From positions 1,054,001 to 1,118,000 of the forward strand of contig CBDCYR010000005.1 in NCBI GenBank assembly GCA_965224275.1: DNA of 64,000 nt, in the 5' to 3' direction. Below the pieces are notes generated by a model. That model made no database searches and had not been told where the DNA came from. It worked only from the letters and a program-made list of their open reading frames with translations. Both the position numbers and the translations under genes were made by a program. This DNA comes from CAUZWH01 sp965224275. Lineage in GTDB: Bacteria; Pseudomonadota; Alphaproteobacteria; SHVV01. This document shows, in pieces, positions 25,741 through 35,182 of the stretch. The stretch's first letter is position 1, and each line of letters starts with the position of its first letter.

Positions 25741-25855
25741 GACCTGGGACAGCTGGGAAGAGGTCGCCATGTGCCTGGCCTTCGCGCGGCTGTCTTATGA
25801 CGAAGTTGAAATCATCACCGACCAGTCACCCATGACAACCTGCACCGGTTACTGA
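25741..25855 (+). pseudogene. Zinc-ribbon protein, 3' part beyond the RIT element
   Basis: Joined to 21995, the frame continues VDHGTWDSWEEVAMCLAF..., then ARLSYDEVEIITDQSP and MTTCTGY, and stops at 25853-25855. The seam is in frame with no base lost or gained. The C-terminal 40 residues are acidic and unlike the basic zinc-ribbon part. Confidence 0.75.
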
Positions 25856-26257
25856 TCGGCGGCCGGCGGAGCCGCGCCCAAACGCGCGATCACGAGCCGG
25901 CCAGCGCGCCGAGCCGTGTGAACCGAATTGCTTCCTGTTCCCGGAATGGCGGGCGTTCGATCTGTCCGCTGCACCCCTTATTATAAACTCATCTGGGGCG
26001 CCCCACCGCCAGCCGCGGTCCAGATGCCCGAGCCACATGGGTTGCGCCTGCGGCCGCATCATATCGGCGCTATTGGCAACATCATCCCGAGCAAAGAAAG
26101 CGTCGACACACTCATCGAACACGTAGCCAACCGCTGAACCCGTCGCGCGGTTTGGTGCGCCAGAGCAAGAGGGAAAGCAGGGACAGGTCATGACGTCCAA
26201 GGGCGAAGGGAGTTTTACCTCCGCTGGCGTCCCAACCCCAACCACTGGAGAAATGGA
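25856..26257. other. Gap with possible decayed coding sequence
   Basis: The plus strand ending at 26137 reads HHIGAIGNIIPSKESVDTLIEHVANR and a stop, protein-like but with no good start or family. Nothing firm is called. Confidence 0.35.
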
Positions 26258-26446
26258 ATGTTTGACCCCGCCTTCTCGACCAGCGAATCCAACGACGACC
26301 TGCCCGCTTCCAACGACATCGGCGCCTTCTGCCACGCCGAGACACCGCGTCCCGACACCGCCGTGCTTCTCGCGGAATTAGGAATGCCGGCCCACCAGAT
26401 CCGCAGCCATGTCGCCTCCCTGGAAGGCATCGGGGCGGACGGCTGA
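26258..26446 (+). CDS. Small hypothetical protein, 62 residues
   Basis: Not recognised. ATG 26258 has GGAG about 10 bases upstream. The product (MFDPAFSTSESNDDLPASND...) is acidic and ends in a short helix. It precedes the duplicated ssb leader and could be part of a plasmid- or element-borne replication region. Confidence 0.5.
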   Translation: MFDPAFSTSESNDDLPASNDIGAFCHAETPRPDTAVLLAELGMPAHQIRSHVASLEGIGADG

Positions 26447-26470
26447 ATAGAGGAAAAGGTTGGCTTGGAG

Positions 26471-26500
26471 AAGTTGAACGGAGAAGGGTCGAGAGAGATC
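26471..26500 (+). promoter_or_regulatory. Leader repeat, first copy
   Basis: GAACGGAGAAGGGTCGAGAG here recurs as GAACGGAGATGGGTTCGAGA at about 26851 upstream of the second ssb. The spacing to the two ssb starts is similar (about 70-80 bases). It may be a shared promoter or regulatory site, or only a trace of tandem duplication. Confidence 0.4.
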
Positions 26501-26552
26501 GGTATTCGTTCATCAACCCCGTATCTGAACCCGTACATCAAGGAGATAATTC

Positions 26553-26693
26553 ATGTTCGGACTGAATAACGCGCAACTGATCGGCCGCCTCGGCGCCGAC
26601 GTCACCGTCAACCATCTGGCCAACGGCGGCAAGGTCGCCAACCTCTCGATCGCGACCGACGAATCCTACATTGACAAGTCGCTTGTTTCATAA
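26553..26693 (+). pseudogene. ssb: Single-stranded DNA-binding protein, truncated duplicate
   Basis: Good ribosome site (AAGGAGATA) and start MFGLNNAQLIGRLGADVTVN, almost identical to the full ssb at 26932. The frame leaves homology after DESYIDK and stops four codons later, at 46 residues. It lacks most of the OB fold and the C-terminal tail. Confidence 0.85.
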
Positions 26694-26931
26694 TGCACCT
26701 TGTTGGGTCTGTGAGGTCGTTGCGGCAGATCTGGTGATCGTGCCGTCCCCTTGCACTCGATATGGCATCCGAAGTCAAGCCACGGCATTCCATTTCCTCC
26801 GATACCGGGTCGAGCGTCGGACCAGGAGGTGAGGGACAGGGCTCAAGAGGGTGAACGGAGATGGGTTCGAGAGAGTCCCGACCCGTTCGCCGCACCATCG
26901 ACATCAACCAGCACGAACAGGAGACAGCAAG
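26694..26931. other. Leader of the second ssb
   Basis: Contains the second leader repeat (about 26851-26880) and the ribosome site GGAGACAG just before ATG 26932. No gene. Confidence 0.4.
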
Positions 26932-27357
26932 ATGGCTTTTGGAATGAACCGCGCGGAACTGATCGGGCGCCTCGGCGCCGACGTGACCGTGAATCATCTC
27001 GCATCGGGGGGCCGCGTGGCCAACCTGAGCATCGCGACCGATGAGTCGTATGTCGATCGCAACTCCGGGGACCGGGTCGACAAGACCGAGTGGCACCGCG
27101 TCGTCACCTTCCAAGACGGTCTGGTGGACATGCTGACCAAGAACGCAAAGAAGGGTCGGCTGGTCTACGTCGCGGGCAAGATGCAGACCCGGCGCTGGAA
27201 GAAGGACGGCGAGGACTCCGACCGGTTCTCGACCGAGATTCTGCTGGTCCCCGGATCCAGGATCCAGTTTCTCGAGAAGGCGAGTGGCGATGCCGCCGCG
27301 GGGGCCGTGAACGGTTCGGCCATGTCCGCGGATCCGAACGAATCGATCCCGTTCTAG
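26932..27357 (+). CDS. ssb: Single-stranded DNA-binding protein
   Basis: 141 residues: OB fold with LIGRLGADVTVNHLASGGRVANLSIATDESY, WHRVVTFQDG and VYVAGKMQTRRWKKDG, then a short linker and the tail DPNESIPF. The tail is the protein-interaction tip of SSB; it is less acidic than the usual DDDIPF. Shorter than a chromosomal SSB, so likely element- or plasmid-borne. Confidence 0.92.
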   Translation: MAFGMNRAELIGRLGADVTVNHLASGGRVANLSIATDESYVDRNSGDRVDKTEWHRVVTFQDGLVDMLTKNAKKGRLVYVAGKMQTRRWKKDGEDSDRFSTEILLVPGSRIQFLEKASGDAAAGAVNGSAMSADPNESIPF

Positions 27358-27371
27358 ATCTGGAACATCCC

Positions 27372-28351
27372 TCACATTCTCTCTTCCCCTACGGGCCGGC
27401 GCTTCGCGCGTCGGCCCTTTTTCATGTCGCGAGAGCTTGCCATGCTTTCGTTCGTCAAGCGCCCCGGCCGGTTGCGATGCGGCAGAGCGCGGTTGTATTG
27501 CATGCCCATGCGCCGGCCGCAGTGGCCGCAGATCACCCGCGACTGCAACAGCGCCGCCCCCTCGCGGGGCGCCGCGGTGCGCGCGGGCGATGGCAGGAAG
27601 GCGGCGGCATTACCTCTCAAGGTGGCTCGATTGCGAACGTACTCGTCCCAATCGATGAAGCCCACATTGGCGTCCGGGATGCAGACGTGCCAGTCCTCCA
27701 TCGGCACGACGCGGCATCGTCCGGTCCCATCCGCCCGCCGCTCGAAGTGCGTCCGGCCATAGACGAAGGCGCCGGCGTAGCGGGGATTGCTCACAATCCG
27801 GGAGACTTGCGGCACGCGCGGAAGAGCCCAGTGCAGCTCACCGTTGGCCGGCCCGCTTCGCGGACGCGCCGGCAGCTCGATGTTCTCGCGGTGCATCCAT
27901 TTCACCACCGCCATCGCCGACCCCATTCGGCGGAAGCTGTCGAACACGAGACGGATGGCGTCGACGACGGACCGGTCGGCGTCGAACACCACCTCGTCCT
28001 TGTCGTTGTAGGCCAGGCCGACCGGCAGCCGCATCTTCAGCCCGCCGCGCGCGGCGGCGCTGCGCTGGCCGCCGACCAGCCGCGCCTTGATCCCCTGAAG
28101 CTCGAACTCGCTCAGGGTCCCTTTCACGCCGAGCAAGAGCTTGTCGTTGCCGTCGTTGGGATCGTAGATGCCGGTCTCGTCGAGGATCAGGGTATTGGTG
28201 ATGCCGGCGATGCGCAGCAGCTGGTGCCAGTCGGCGTTGTCTCGCGCCAAGCGCGAGACTTCCAGGCCGAGAACGATACCCACCTCGCCGGCGGCGATGC
28301 TCCCCATCAGGTCGCGGAAGCCGGTGCGGTTTCCGCTGTAGGCTCCCGACT
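27372..28351 (-). pseudogene. Large serine recombinase, N-terminus removed by IS21 copy 2
   Basis: The frame opens directly at the IS21 boundary: SGAYSGNRTGFRDLMGSIAAGEVGIVLGLEVSRLARDN, the second half of the resolvase domain. Missing are the first strands with the catalytic serine. A recombinase domain (GGLKMRLPVGLAYND; IVSNPRYAGAFVYGR) and a zinc-ribbon domain (VICGHCGRRMGMQYN) follow. The C-terminus ends at 27372 inside the ssb terminator region. Probably the integration enzyme of an element. Confidence 0.85.
27393..27422 (+). terminator. Rho-independent terminator after ssb
   Basis: GGGCCGGCGC-TTCG-CGCGTCGGCCC followed by TTTTT. It lies between convergent ssb and the serine recombinase gene. 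Confidence 0.9.
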
Positions 28352-28458
28352 TGTTGTTCGGCGTGGAATATTGACCCCCTATTGGGGGTTATCGGCGTCC
28401 AAAATTGACCCCCCTGGTTTTGTGCTCTTGAACACACCTCGTTGTTTGGACAGACGAG

Positions 28459-29982
28459 GTGGGGGAGATGCTGGTAGTGGAGACGATTGCGCGGATCCGT
28501 CGGGATCATCTGGTGAGGGGCGTTCCGATCAAGAAGATCGCCCGGGATTTGAGGGTTTCGAAGAACACGGTGCGCAAGGTGGTGCGGGGCGATGAGACCT
28601 CGTACAGCTACGAGCGCAAGATCCAGCCGATGCCGAAGCTTGGACCGTGGGTGGATGAGCTCGAGCGCCAGCTGGAGGCCAACGAGAAGAAGCCGCGCCG
28701 GGATCGGCTGTCTCTGCTGCGGATTCATGAAGATCTTGCGGCTCTGGGCTATGGCGGCGGCTACGACGCGGTGCGCCGCTACGCCAGGACCTGGCGTCGG
28801 CGGTGGCGGCTGTTGTCGCCGTCGCAGGGTTTTGTGCCGCTGAGCTTCGATCCCGGCGAGGCCTACCAGTTCGACTGGAGCCACGAGTACGCGCGCCTGT
28901 CGGGTGTGACGACCAAGGTGAAGGCGGCGCACATGCGGCTCTGCTACAGCCGCATGCAGCTGGTTCAGATCTTCCCGCGCGAGAGCCAGGAGATGGTGTT
29001 CGAGGCGCACGAACGGGCCTTCCACTTCTTCGGCGGGGTCTGCCGGCGGGGCATCTACGACAACATGAAGACGGCGGTGAGCATGGTCTTCGTCGGCAAG
29101 GAGCGCGCCTACAACCGGCGCTTTCTGGAGCTGTGCTCCCACCATCTGGTGGAGCCGGTGGCGTGCACTCCGGGTGCGGGCTGGGAGAAGGGGCAGGTCG
29201 AGAGGCAGGTGGGTGACGTCCGCGGCCGCCTGTTCGTGCCCATCCCGCGGGGCCGCTCCTACGCCGAGATCAACGCGTGGCTGATGGATCGGTGTATCGA
29301 GGACGCCAAGAAGCGGCCGCATCCGACGATCGAGGGCAAGACGGTGTGGCAGGTGTTCGAGGAGGAGCGGCCCTTCCTGATGGCCTATCGCGGCCCCTTC
29401 GACGGCTTCCACGCCACCGAGGTGGCGGTGTCCAAGACCTGTCTGGTGCGCTTCGACAACAACCACTACAGCGTCGCCGCCCGTGCCGTCGGGCGGCCGG
29501 TCGACGTGCGGGCCTACGCCGATCGGATCGTCATCCGCCAGGACGGCGAGACCGTCGCCGAGCATCCCCGGAGCTTCGGGCGCGGCGAGATCGCCTACGA
29601 TCCGTGGCACTACGTGCCGATCCTGACGCGGAAGCCTGGTGCGCTGAGGAACGGCGCGCCCTTCAAGGGCTGGCAACTGCCCGGCGCGCTCGGCCGCATA
29701 CGGGCCCGGCTGACGGGTTGCGACGACGGTGACAGGCAGTTCGTGAGGATCCTCGCGGCGGTTCAGGAGGACGGGCTGGAGGCGGTCGAGGCGGCCTGTG
29801 CCGAGGCGCTCGACTTCGGCGCCTGCAGCGCCGACGTCGTGCTCAACATCCTCGCCCGGCAGTGCCAGCCGGCACCGCCGGCGACCATCCCGACGCCCGA
29901 GGGCCTGCAGCTTCGCCACCGGCCGGTGGCCGACTGTCAGCGCTACGATCGCCTGAGGGAGGCCGGTCATGGAGCGTCATGA
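28459..29982 (+). CDS. istA: IstA transposase (IS21 copy 2)
   Basis: 507 residues, intact. An N-terminal helix-turn-helix (KIARDLRVSKNTVRKVVRG), then the DDE/rve core with YQFDWSHEY, GIYDNMKTAV and PGAGWEKGQVE, and a C-terminal domain. GTG/ATG choice: ATG 28459 (MGEMLVVETIARIRR). Overlaps istB by 14 bases. Confidence 0.93.
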   Translation: MGEMLVVETIARIRRDHLVRGVPIKKIARDLRVSKNTVRKVVRGDETSYSYERKIQPMPKLGPWVDELERQLEANEKKPRRDRLSLLRIHEDLAALGYGGGYDAVRRYARTWRRRWRLLSPSQGFVPLSFDPGEAYQFDWSHEYARLSGVTTKVKAAHMRLCYSRMQLVQIFPRESQEMVFEAHERAFHFFGGVCRRGIYDNMKTAVSMVFVGKERAYNRRFLELCSHHLVEPVACTPGAGWEKGQVERQVGDVRGRLFVPIPRGRSYAEINAWLMDRCIEDAKKRPHPTIEGKTVWQVFEEERPFLMAYRGPFDGFHATEVAVSKTCLVRFDNNHYSVAARAVGRPVDVRAYADRIVIRQDGETVAEHPRSFGRGEIAYDPWHYVPILTRKPGALRNGAPFKGWQLPGALGRIRARLTGCDDGDRQFVRILAAVQEDGLEAVEAACAEALDFGACSADVVLNILARQCQPAPPATIPTPEGLQLRHRPVADCQRYDRLREAGHGAS

Positions 29983-30697
29983 GGTGCTGGCGATGATGAC
30001 GGCGTTGAAGCTCGCGGGCATGCGCGCCGCCTACGACGACATCCTCGCCGACGGGCTCAAGCGTCGTCATCCGGTGCAGCAGATCATCGGTACGCTGCTG
30101 CAGACCGAGGTCGCCGACAAGCAGGCGCGCTCCATCAAGTACCAGATGGCGTCCGCCAGGCTGCCGACGGCCAAGGAGCTGGCCGACTTCGACTTCGCCG
30201 CCTCACCGGTCAACGAGCCCCTGATCCAGGAACTCGCCACAGGTGGCTTCCTGGAGGGCAAGCGCAACATCGTGCTGGTCGGCGGCACCGGCACCGGCAA
30301 GACCCATCTCGCCGTCGCCATCGCCCGCGCCTGCATCCGCAAGGCCGCACGCGGCCGCTTCTACAACGTCGTCGACCTGGTCAACCATCTCGAGGCCGAA
30401 CTCCGTGCCGGACGCCAGGGCCGCACCGCAGACCAGCTCATCCGACGCGACTTCGTCATCCTCGACGAACTCGGCTACCTGCCCTTCGCCCAGGCCGGCG
30501 GCCAGCTGCTGTTCCATCTGATGAGCCGGCTCTACGAGCGCACCTCGATCATCGTCACCACCAACCTCGCTTTCGGCGAATGGCCCTCCGTCTTCGGCGA
30601 CCCCAAGATGACCACAGCCCTGCTCGACCGCCTGACCCACCATTGCGAGATCATCGAGACCGGCAACGAGAGCTGGCGCTTCAAGAACCGCTGCTGA
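29969..30697 (+). CDS. istB: IstB helper ATPase (IS21 copy 2)
   Basis: 242 residues with Walker A GGTGTGKTHLA and Walker B-like VILDELGYL. Intact and overlapping istA. With its partner this copy could supply active transposition proteins to the defective copy 1 and to the MITE-like elements. Confidence 0.93.
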   Translation: MERHEVLAMMTALKLAGMRAAYDDILADGLKRRHPVQQIIGTLLQTEVADKQARSIKYQMASARLPTAKELADFDFAASPVNEPLIQELATGGFLEGKRNIVLVGGTGTGKTHLAVAIARACIRKAARGRFYNVVDLVNHLEAELRAGRQGRTADQLIRRDFVILDELGYLPFAQAGGQLLFHLMSRLYERTSIIVTTNLAFGEWPSVFGDPKMTTALLDRLTHHCEIIETGNESWRFKNRC

Positions 30698-30897
30698 CCC
30701 GGCAGGCCGTGCCTGCGGCCCGCTTGCCCCGCTGGGTCAACCCGTACCTCCCACGCGGCTTCGCTCCGCGCACCGCAAGGCGCTACACGAAGCCGCTCGG
30801 GTCCCCCCTATTGACTACCGGGACAACCTCCGCCGTGCCGCTCAGGGGGGTCAATATTGCACGCCGATTGGGGGTCCATTTTGGACGCCGATTGACA

Positions 30898-32310
30898 CCG
30901 GGGCGCTGGATACTCATCGGCTCACAATCCCTCCCCCTGCCGGAACCGGCGGGCCGGGCATCGGCCGGGCGATGCGAGGGGTACCGGCTGTTGCCGTTGA
31001 CCTGGGGCGAGATCAGACGCTTTGCCAAACATCCCGCGAGCCTTGAAGGCGCCCTGTTCAGCGGCGCCTGGCCCGCCATCTTCGATCGCAATGCTGATCC
31101 GTCGGCCTGGCTCGACGCCTACGCCGCCGCCTGGCTCGAACGGGATGTGCGAACCATCGTCAACGTCAGCGATCTCGCAACGTTTCAGCGTTTCGTCGAA
31201 TTGTGCGCCGGGCGCACCGCACAGCTGCTGAACTATGCCTCTCTGGCCGGCGATTGCGGCATCTCGCAGCCCTGCGCCAAAGCCTGGCTCGGCATTCTGG
31301 AGGCGTGCTTTATCGCTTTCCGCCTGCCGGCGTTTGAAACCAGGACGCGCAAACGGCTCGTGAAGATGCCGAAGCTGTACTTCCACGACACCGGGCTTGC
31401 CTGCTGGCTGCTGGGTATCCGCGAGGCGCGGCAGCTGCGCTCGCATCCGCTGCGCGGCGCCTTATTCGAGACCTGGGTGGTTTCGGAAACCATCAAACTC
31501 CGCGCCAACCGGGGCGGGACCCAGGGGCTCTCGTTCTACCGGGACCGCAACGGCGCCGAGGCCGATCTCGTTATCGAGCGGCCCACCGGCCGCACGTTGC
31601 TCGACGCCAAGTCCTCCGCGACGCCATCGGACAGCCTGTTCAGCGGCGTTCGGCGCGTGCGGCGGCATTTCCACGATGCGCCGCCGCACGATGTGGCGGT
31701 CGCCTACGGCGGGGAAGAGTTCCAACAGCGCAGCGGCGGACGGCTGATCCCGTGGCGGATGCTGCGGGCAGCCGCCTTGCCGGATGCCAACCCCGTGGTT
31801 CGCGTCTTCGCCGAAGGCCGGCCGCTCGCCGATGCCGGCACCCTGGCGCTGTTTCCGGACACTACCTGGAAGCGCGCGAAGACCGGCAAGGACGGCGAGG
31901 CGGCCCTCGATCTGCATTCCAGCCATCTGCCCCTGACGCTGTTCGTCGCCGCCCGCGGGTTTGCCGCACACCTGGAACGCGCATGGATACCCGCCGAACG
32001 TGAACTCCATATCGCCCTCAGCCCGCTGCGGTCCGGGGGTGCTGTCTTGTTTACGGAAGCGCCAGGCCGCGTTCCGGGCCTGGCGGGGCAGTTGAATCCC
32101 GTACGTGACCCGCACGACAGCACCTATCTGTACGCAGACGGGATCGCCATCAACGGCGGGCGGCAGCAGCCGGTTGTGTTCCGCCCGGGCGAGCAAATGC
32201 ACCTCGCCGACGCCTTTGGCAAGGAGCTGCTGATCCGCGTCATCGAGATCGCCGGAAGCGCCGCGCTGGTGGAATACCGTCAGCCGCCACCGCCCGGCGC
32301 GGGCAAATAA
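30898..32310 (+). pseudogene. DUF4143-type ATPase, N-terminus lost to IS21, with extra C-terminal region
   Basis: The frame starts at the IS21 end with RWILIGSQSLPL, the sensor region of AAA_14 ATPases; the Walker A and B parts are gone. The DUF4143 part is complete: YFHDTGLACWLLGI, GALFETWVVSETIK, and the nuclease-like AEADLVIERPTGRTLLDAKSS. After about residue 290 comes some 180 residues not usual for the family (VVRVFAEGRPLADAG...), beta-rich, with two repeats of about 80 residues. An intact ribosome site links it to the next start at 32327. Confidence 0.7.
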
Positions 32311-32326
32311 CCGGGAGGAAGACCGC

Positions 32327-32458
32327 ATGCCGGGGAAAGACGTGCCGAAACTCTCCAAACGCACCGTCGACGCACTCACCGTAGTGGACAAGGACGCGAT
32401 CTTCTGGGACCGCGATCTTCCCGGGTTCGTGATGTATGATTTTATACCATTGATTTAA
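32327..32458 (+). pseudogene. Tyrosine integrase, N-terminal fragment
   Basis: MPGKDVPKLSKRTVDALTVV...DRDLPGF matches the first 40 residues of island integrases (DUF4102-type arm domain). The frame then runs into AT-rich DNA and stops. Ribosome site GGGAGGAA. Confidence 0.7.
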
Positions 32459-32591
32459 TTGATAATTTACATGTTTTCATTTTTCCCGTAAGCGAAACGC
32501 AAGCGAATTCAATCAAACTCCAGCGCTTGCGGGCGCATCTCTGACGTAGTGTCAATCGCCGAGTAGGCGGGGGCATGGGGGCATTGCTGCG
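32459..32591. other. AT-rich junction
   Basis: About 60 bases (32440-32500) are markedly AT-rich (TTTAATTGATAATTTACATG) in otherwise GC-rich DNA, and join integrase and intron fragments. It could be an old integration junction. No gene. Confidence 0.4.
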
Positions 32592-32691
32592 TCACCCACC
32601 GCTGGCGCTGCTCGATGATGCCCTTACGCAATGCGCTGAGGGCATCGTGGGCCGACCGTCCGCGCCGTAAGCCGTACGAGCACGGCAGGAA
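32592..32691 (-). pseudogene. Group II intron reverse transcriptase, internal fragment
   Basis: The minus strand reads FLPCSYGLRRGRSAHDALSA and then LRKGIIEQRQRWV. This matches FLPCSYGFRPGRSAHDALGA...MGIMEQGHRWV of the larger fragment at 58414-58991. Both ends are cut. Confidence 0.75.
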
Positions 32692-32709
32692 GCCTCGCCG
32701 GCATCACCG

Positions 32710-33200
32710 ACATGGCCGGGGCCAACCGCTTCCTCAAGGAGCTCTTCCTGCCACAACACAACGCCCGCTTCGCGACCCCGGCCGAGGACCAGGGCACCGC
32801 CTTCGTCCCCTTCACCGGCGCGCTCGACGACATCCTCTGCATCCACGAGGAACGCACCGTCTCAAACGACAACACGGTGCGCTACAAGCGCCTGGCACTT
32901 CAGATCCCCGCCAGCCGCCACCGCCGCCATTACGTCAAGGCCAGGGTCCGCGTCCACCAATACCCCGACGGCACAATGGCCGTCATCCATGGACCGCGAT
33001 GTCTGGCCCGATACCACGCCGATGGTCAACCGATCGACAGCCAAACCCGCGAGGCCGCGTGACCCGCTTCGACGCGACCGACCGGCGCCCTGTGGACAAG
33101 TGGACAGCCGCTCCGCGCCCGACCACTTCCCCACAGGGCCAGCAACCGCAACAGAAGCGGTCAATTCATCTGGTACATAAACCAGTCAACTCAGAATGTT
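32710..33200 (+). mobile_element. ISNCY-type element, 3' fragment
   Basis: 32710-33062 encodes the C-terminus of an ISNCY transposase (NRFLKELFLPQHNARFATPA; GALDDILCIHEERTVSNDN; VRVHQYPDGTMAVIHGPRCL), cut at its 5' side. The non-coding end near 33170-33195 (CATCTGGTACATAAACCAGT) is an inverted match to the other ISNCY end at 36698 (GTTTATGTACCAGATG). Confidence 0.75.
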
Positions 33201-33249
33201 CTCGACACCAGACCATGTGCGGCCCCCGCCCCCGCGTCGGCCGGTGCGT

Positions 33250-35106
33250 TCATTCCTCCCACCACGCGTCCAGAACGATTCCGTAGAGTGGTATGACCCC
33301 GGGCCGACCCAGCTTGTTCCAATAGGCGATCCGATCGTCGTTCAGGTGATAGAGGGGGACAAAGTAGTGCCCCCACAGCAGCACCCTGTCCATGGCCCGG
33401 ACAATGCCGACGAAGGCATCGCGGTCGCGCGCCTCGGTCATGCGATCGACAAGCTCATCGACGACCGAATCCCGCACCCCCGGATAGTTGCGCGTCCCCT
33501 CCTGCGTGGCTGCCCAGGTGCTCCAGTAGTATGCCTGCTCATTCCCCGGCGAGAGTGACATGCCCCAACCGTAAACGGTCATGTCGAAGTCGTAGGCGTT
33601 TAGCCTGTACTGGTATTGCGATGCGTCGACGGTCCGGACCCGCGCTTCGACGCCCAGCCGCTCAAGGTTGCGGGCAAAGGAGAGGGCGATCCTCTCGTTC
33701 GCCGGATCGACCAGCAGAATCTCAAACGCCATCGGCAATCCGTCCGCCGCCCGTTGCAGCGATCCCTCATGCACCGTCCAACCTGCCTCGGTCAGCAGGC
33801 GCCGCGCCGCCTTGAGGTTGGCTCGGATGCCGCCGTCGACGGCCGGCGGGCGGTAGGTGTCCTCGAACAACTCACGCGGCAGGCGGTCGCGAAACGGTTC
33901 CAACAAATCGCGCTCGCGACCTTGAGGAACGCCGCGCGAGCCGAGTTCGGAGTTATCGAAGATGCTGCGCGTGCGGACATACGCGCCGTGCAACAGCGTC
34001 TTGTTGACCCAGGCGAAGTCGAAGGCGTGCGCCAGGGCGTGGCGAACCGCGCGGTCGGCGAAAATCTCCCGGCGGGTGTTGAAAACGAAAGCGGACATGC
34101 CGGAGGGCCGACCGTGCGGCAAGCGTTCGAGCTTGACCCGGCCGTCCGCCGCAGCAGGGAAGTCGTAGGCGGTTGCCCAACGCTTCGCGGAGTATTCCTG
34201 GCGAAGGTCGTATTCGTTTGCCTTGAAAGCCTCCATCATCACATCGCCATCGCGGTAGTAATCGTACCGGATGCGGTCGAAGTTGTGCTGTCCGCGGTTG
34301 ATGGGCAGGCCATGCCCCCAATAATCGGGATCGCGGCGATAGACGATTCGGCGGCCCGCATCGACGCTCTCGACACGATAGGGGCCACTGCCGATCGGCG
34401 GGTCGAGCGTCGTTTCCTCGAACGTCACCGCCGTGTAATAGGACTTCGACAGGATCGGCATCAAGCCCATGATCAGCGGCAGTTCGCGGTCCGGCGACGC
34501 GGCGTCGAATATGAACCGCACCGAGCGTCCATCGGGTCGCTCGACGCTGCGGACCTGCCGGTAATAGAGCCTGTGGTTGGGCCTTCCCTGTTCTTTGAGG
34601 ATCTCCCACGAAAAGACGACATCGTCCACGGTGATCGGACTGCCGTCGTGGAAACGCGCTTCCGGCCTCAACACGAAGGTGACGGAAGAACGGTCGTCCG
34701 GCGCCTCGATCGATTCGGCGATCAGACCGTAAAGCGAGAACGGCTCATCCCACACCCGTTTGAGGAGGCTTTCGAAGACCAGGTGCCGCCCGTGCGCCGG
34801 AACGCCCTTGATGATGAACGGGTTGAGGTTGTCAAAGGTGCCCGTCACGGCGCGCCGAAGCTCGCCGCCCTTCGGGGCGCCGGGATTGACGTAGTCGAGG
34901 TGATCGAACCCGGCGCCGTACTTGGGTGCCCCGTGCATGGCGATGCCGTGGCTCGGCGCGGCCCCGGATCGCCCGCCGCCCGCCAACAGAGCCACGAGGA
35001 CGACCATGGCCAGGCATCCGAGCGCGGTCGCACGCGCGTCGACGACGCCTCGACCTGATCCAGAGTCGACAACGGGGCCTGCGGGACGACGGAGGAGGAA
35101 GGTCAT
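33250..35106 (-). CDS. Extracellular solute-binding protein, YejA-type peptide transporter family
   Basis: About 618 residues from ATG 35106; an upstream ATG at 35163 is possible. A hydrophobic export segment (ALGCLAMVVLVALLAGG) is followed by the SBP_bac_5 fold: HGIAMHGAPKYGAGFDHLDY, LNPFIIKG, FHDGSPITVDDVVFSWE and YPGVRDSVVDELVDRM. YejA-like proteins bind peptides (for example microcin C) for the YejBEF transporter; no yejBEF genes are nearby. It ends close to an ISNCY fragment, and an IS256 insertion sits in its upstream region, so its native promoter may be lost. Product identity is good; the exact ligand is unknown. Confidence 0.85.
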   Translation of the reverse strand: MTFLLRRPAGPVVDSGSGRGVVDARATALGCLAMVVLVALLAGGGRSGAAPSHGIAMHGAPKYGAGFDHLDYVNPGAPKGGELRRAVTGTFDNLNPFIIKGVPAHGRHLVFESLLKRVWDEPFSLYGLIAESIEAPDDRSSVTFVLRPEARFHDGSPITVDDVVFSWEILKEQGRPNHRLYYRQVRSVERPDGRSVRFIFDAASPDRELPLIMGLMPILSKSYYTAVTFEETTLDPPIGSGPYRVESVDAGRRIVYRRDPDYWGHGLPINRGQHNFDRIRYDYYRDGDVMMEAFKANEYDLRQEYSAKRWATAYDFPAAADGRVKLERLPHGRPSGMSAFVFNTRREIFADRAVRHALAHAFDFAWVNKTLLHGAYVRTRSIFDNSELGSRGVPQGRERDLLEPFRDRLPRELFEDTYRPPAVDGGIRANLKAARRLLTEAGWTVHEGSLQRAADGLPMAFEILLVDPANERIALSFARNLERLGVEARVRTVDASQYQYRLNAYDFDMTVYGWGMSLSPGNEQAYYWSTWAATQEGTRNYPGVRDSVVDELVDRMTEARDRDAFVGIVRAMDRVLLWGHYFVPLYHLNDDRIAYWNKLGRPGVIPLYGIVLDAWWEE

Positions 35107-35182
35107 ATGACGTATCGGCCCACCACTATCATGAGGTGGACTGTTTCCGGTTGGCGGGAGCAAGCTACCGAACGCCTTATGA
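35107..35182. other. Short upstream region of yejA-type gene
   Basis: Ends with the left copy of the CCTTATGA target duplication (35175-35182). Without the IS this region would continue into 36640. Confidence 0.5.

Larger units (their letters stand above)
28352..30897. mobile_element. IS21-family element copy 2, uninterrupted
   Basis: 2,546 bp from TGTTGTTCGGCGTGG to CCGATTGACA. Both terminal regions carry repeats of GGGGTCAATWTTG type. This is the reference for the undisturbed istA-side end. The left neighbour is a cut serine recombinase and the right neighbour a cut ATPase; no target duplication is visible, so this copy probably marks a deletion or recombination junction. Confidence 0.9.

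Noticed and set aside
26668..26700. TTGACA...CATAAT as a sigma-70 promoter at the end of the truncated ssb
   Set aside because: The spacing between the two boxes is only 12-14 bases, too short, and TTGACA is part of the ssb codons.
30580..32310. A 576-codon frame starting inside istB and running into the ATPase
   Set aside because: The first part is an out-of-frame reading of istB and the IS21 end. Only the part after 30897 is the ATPase.
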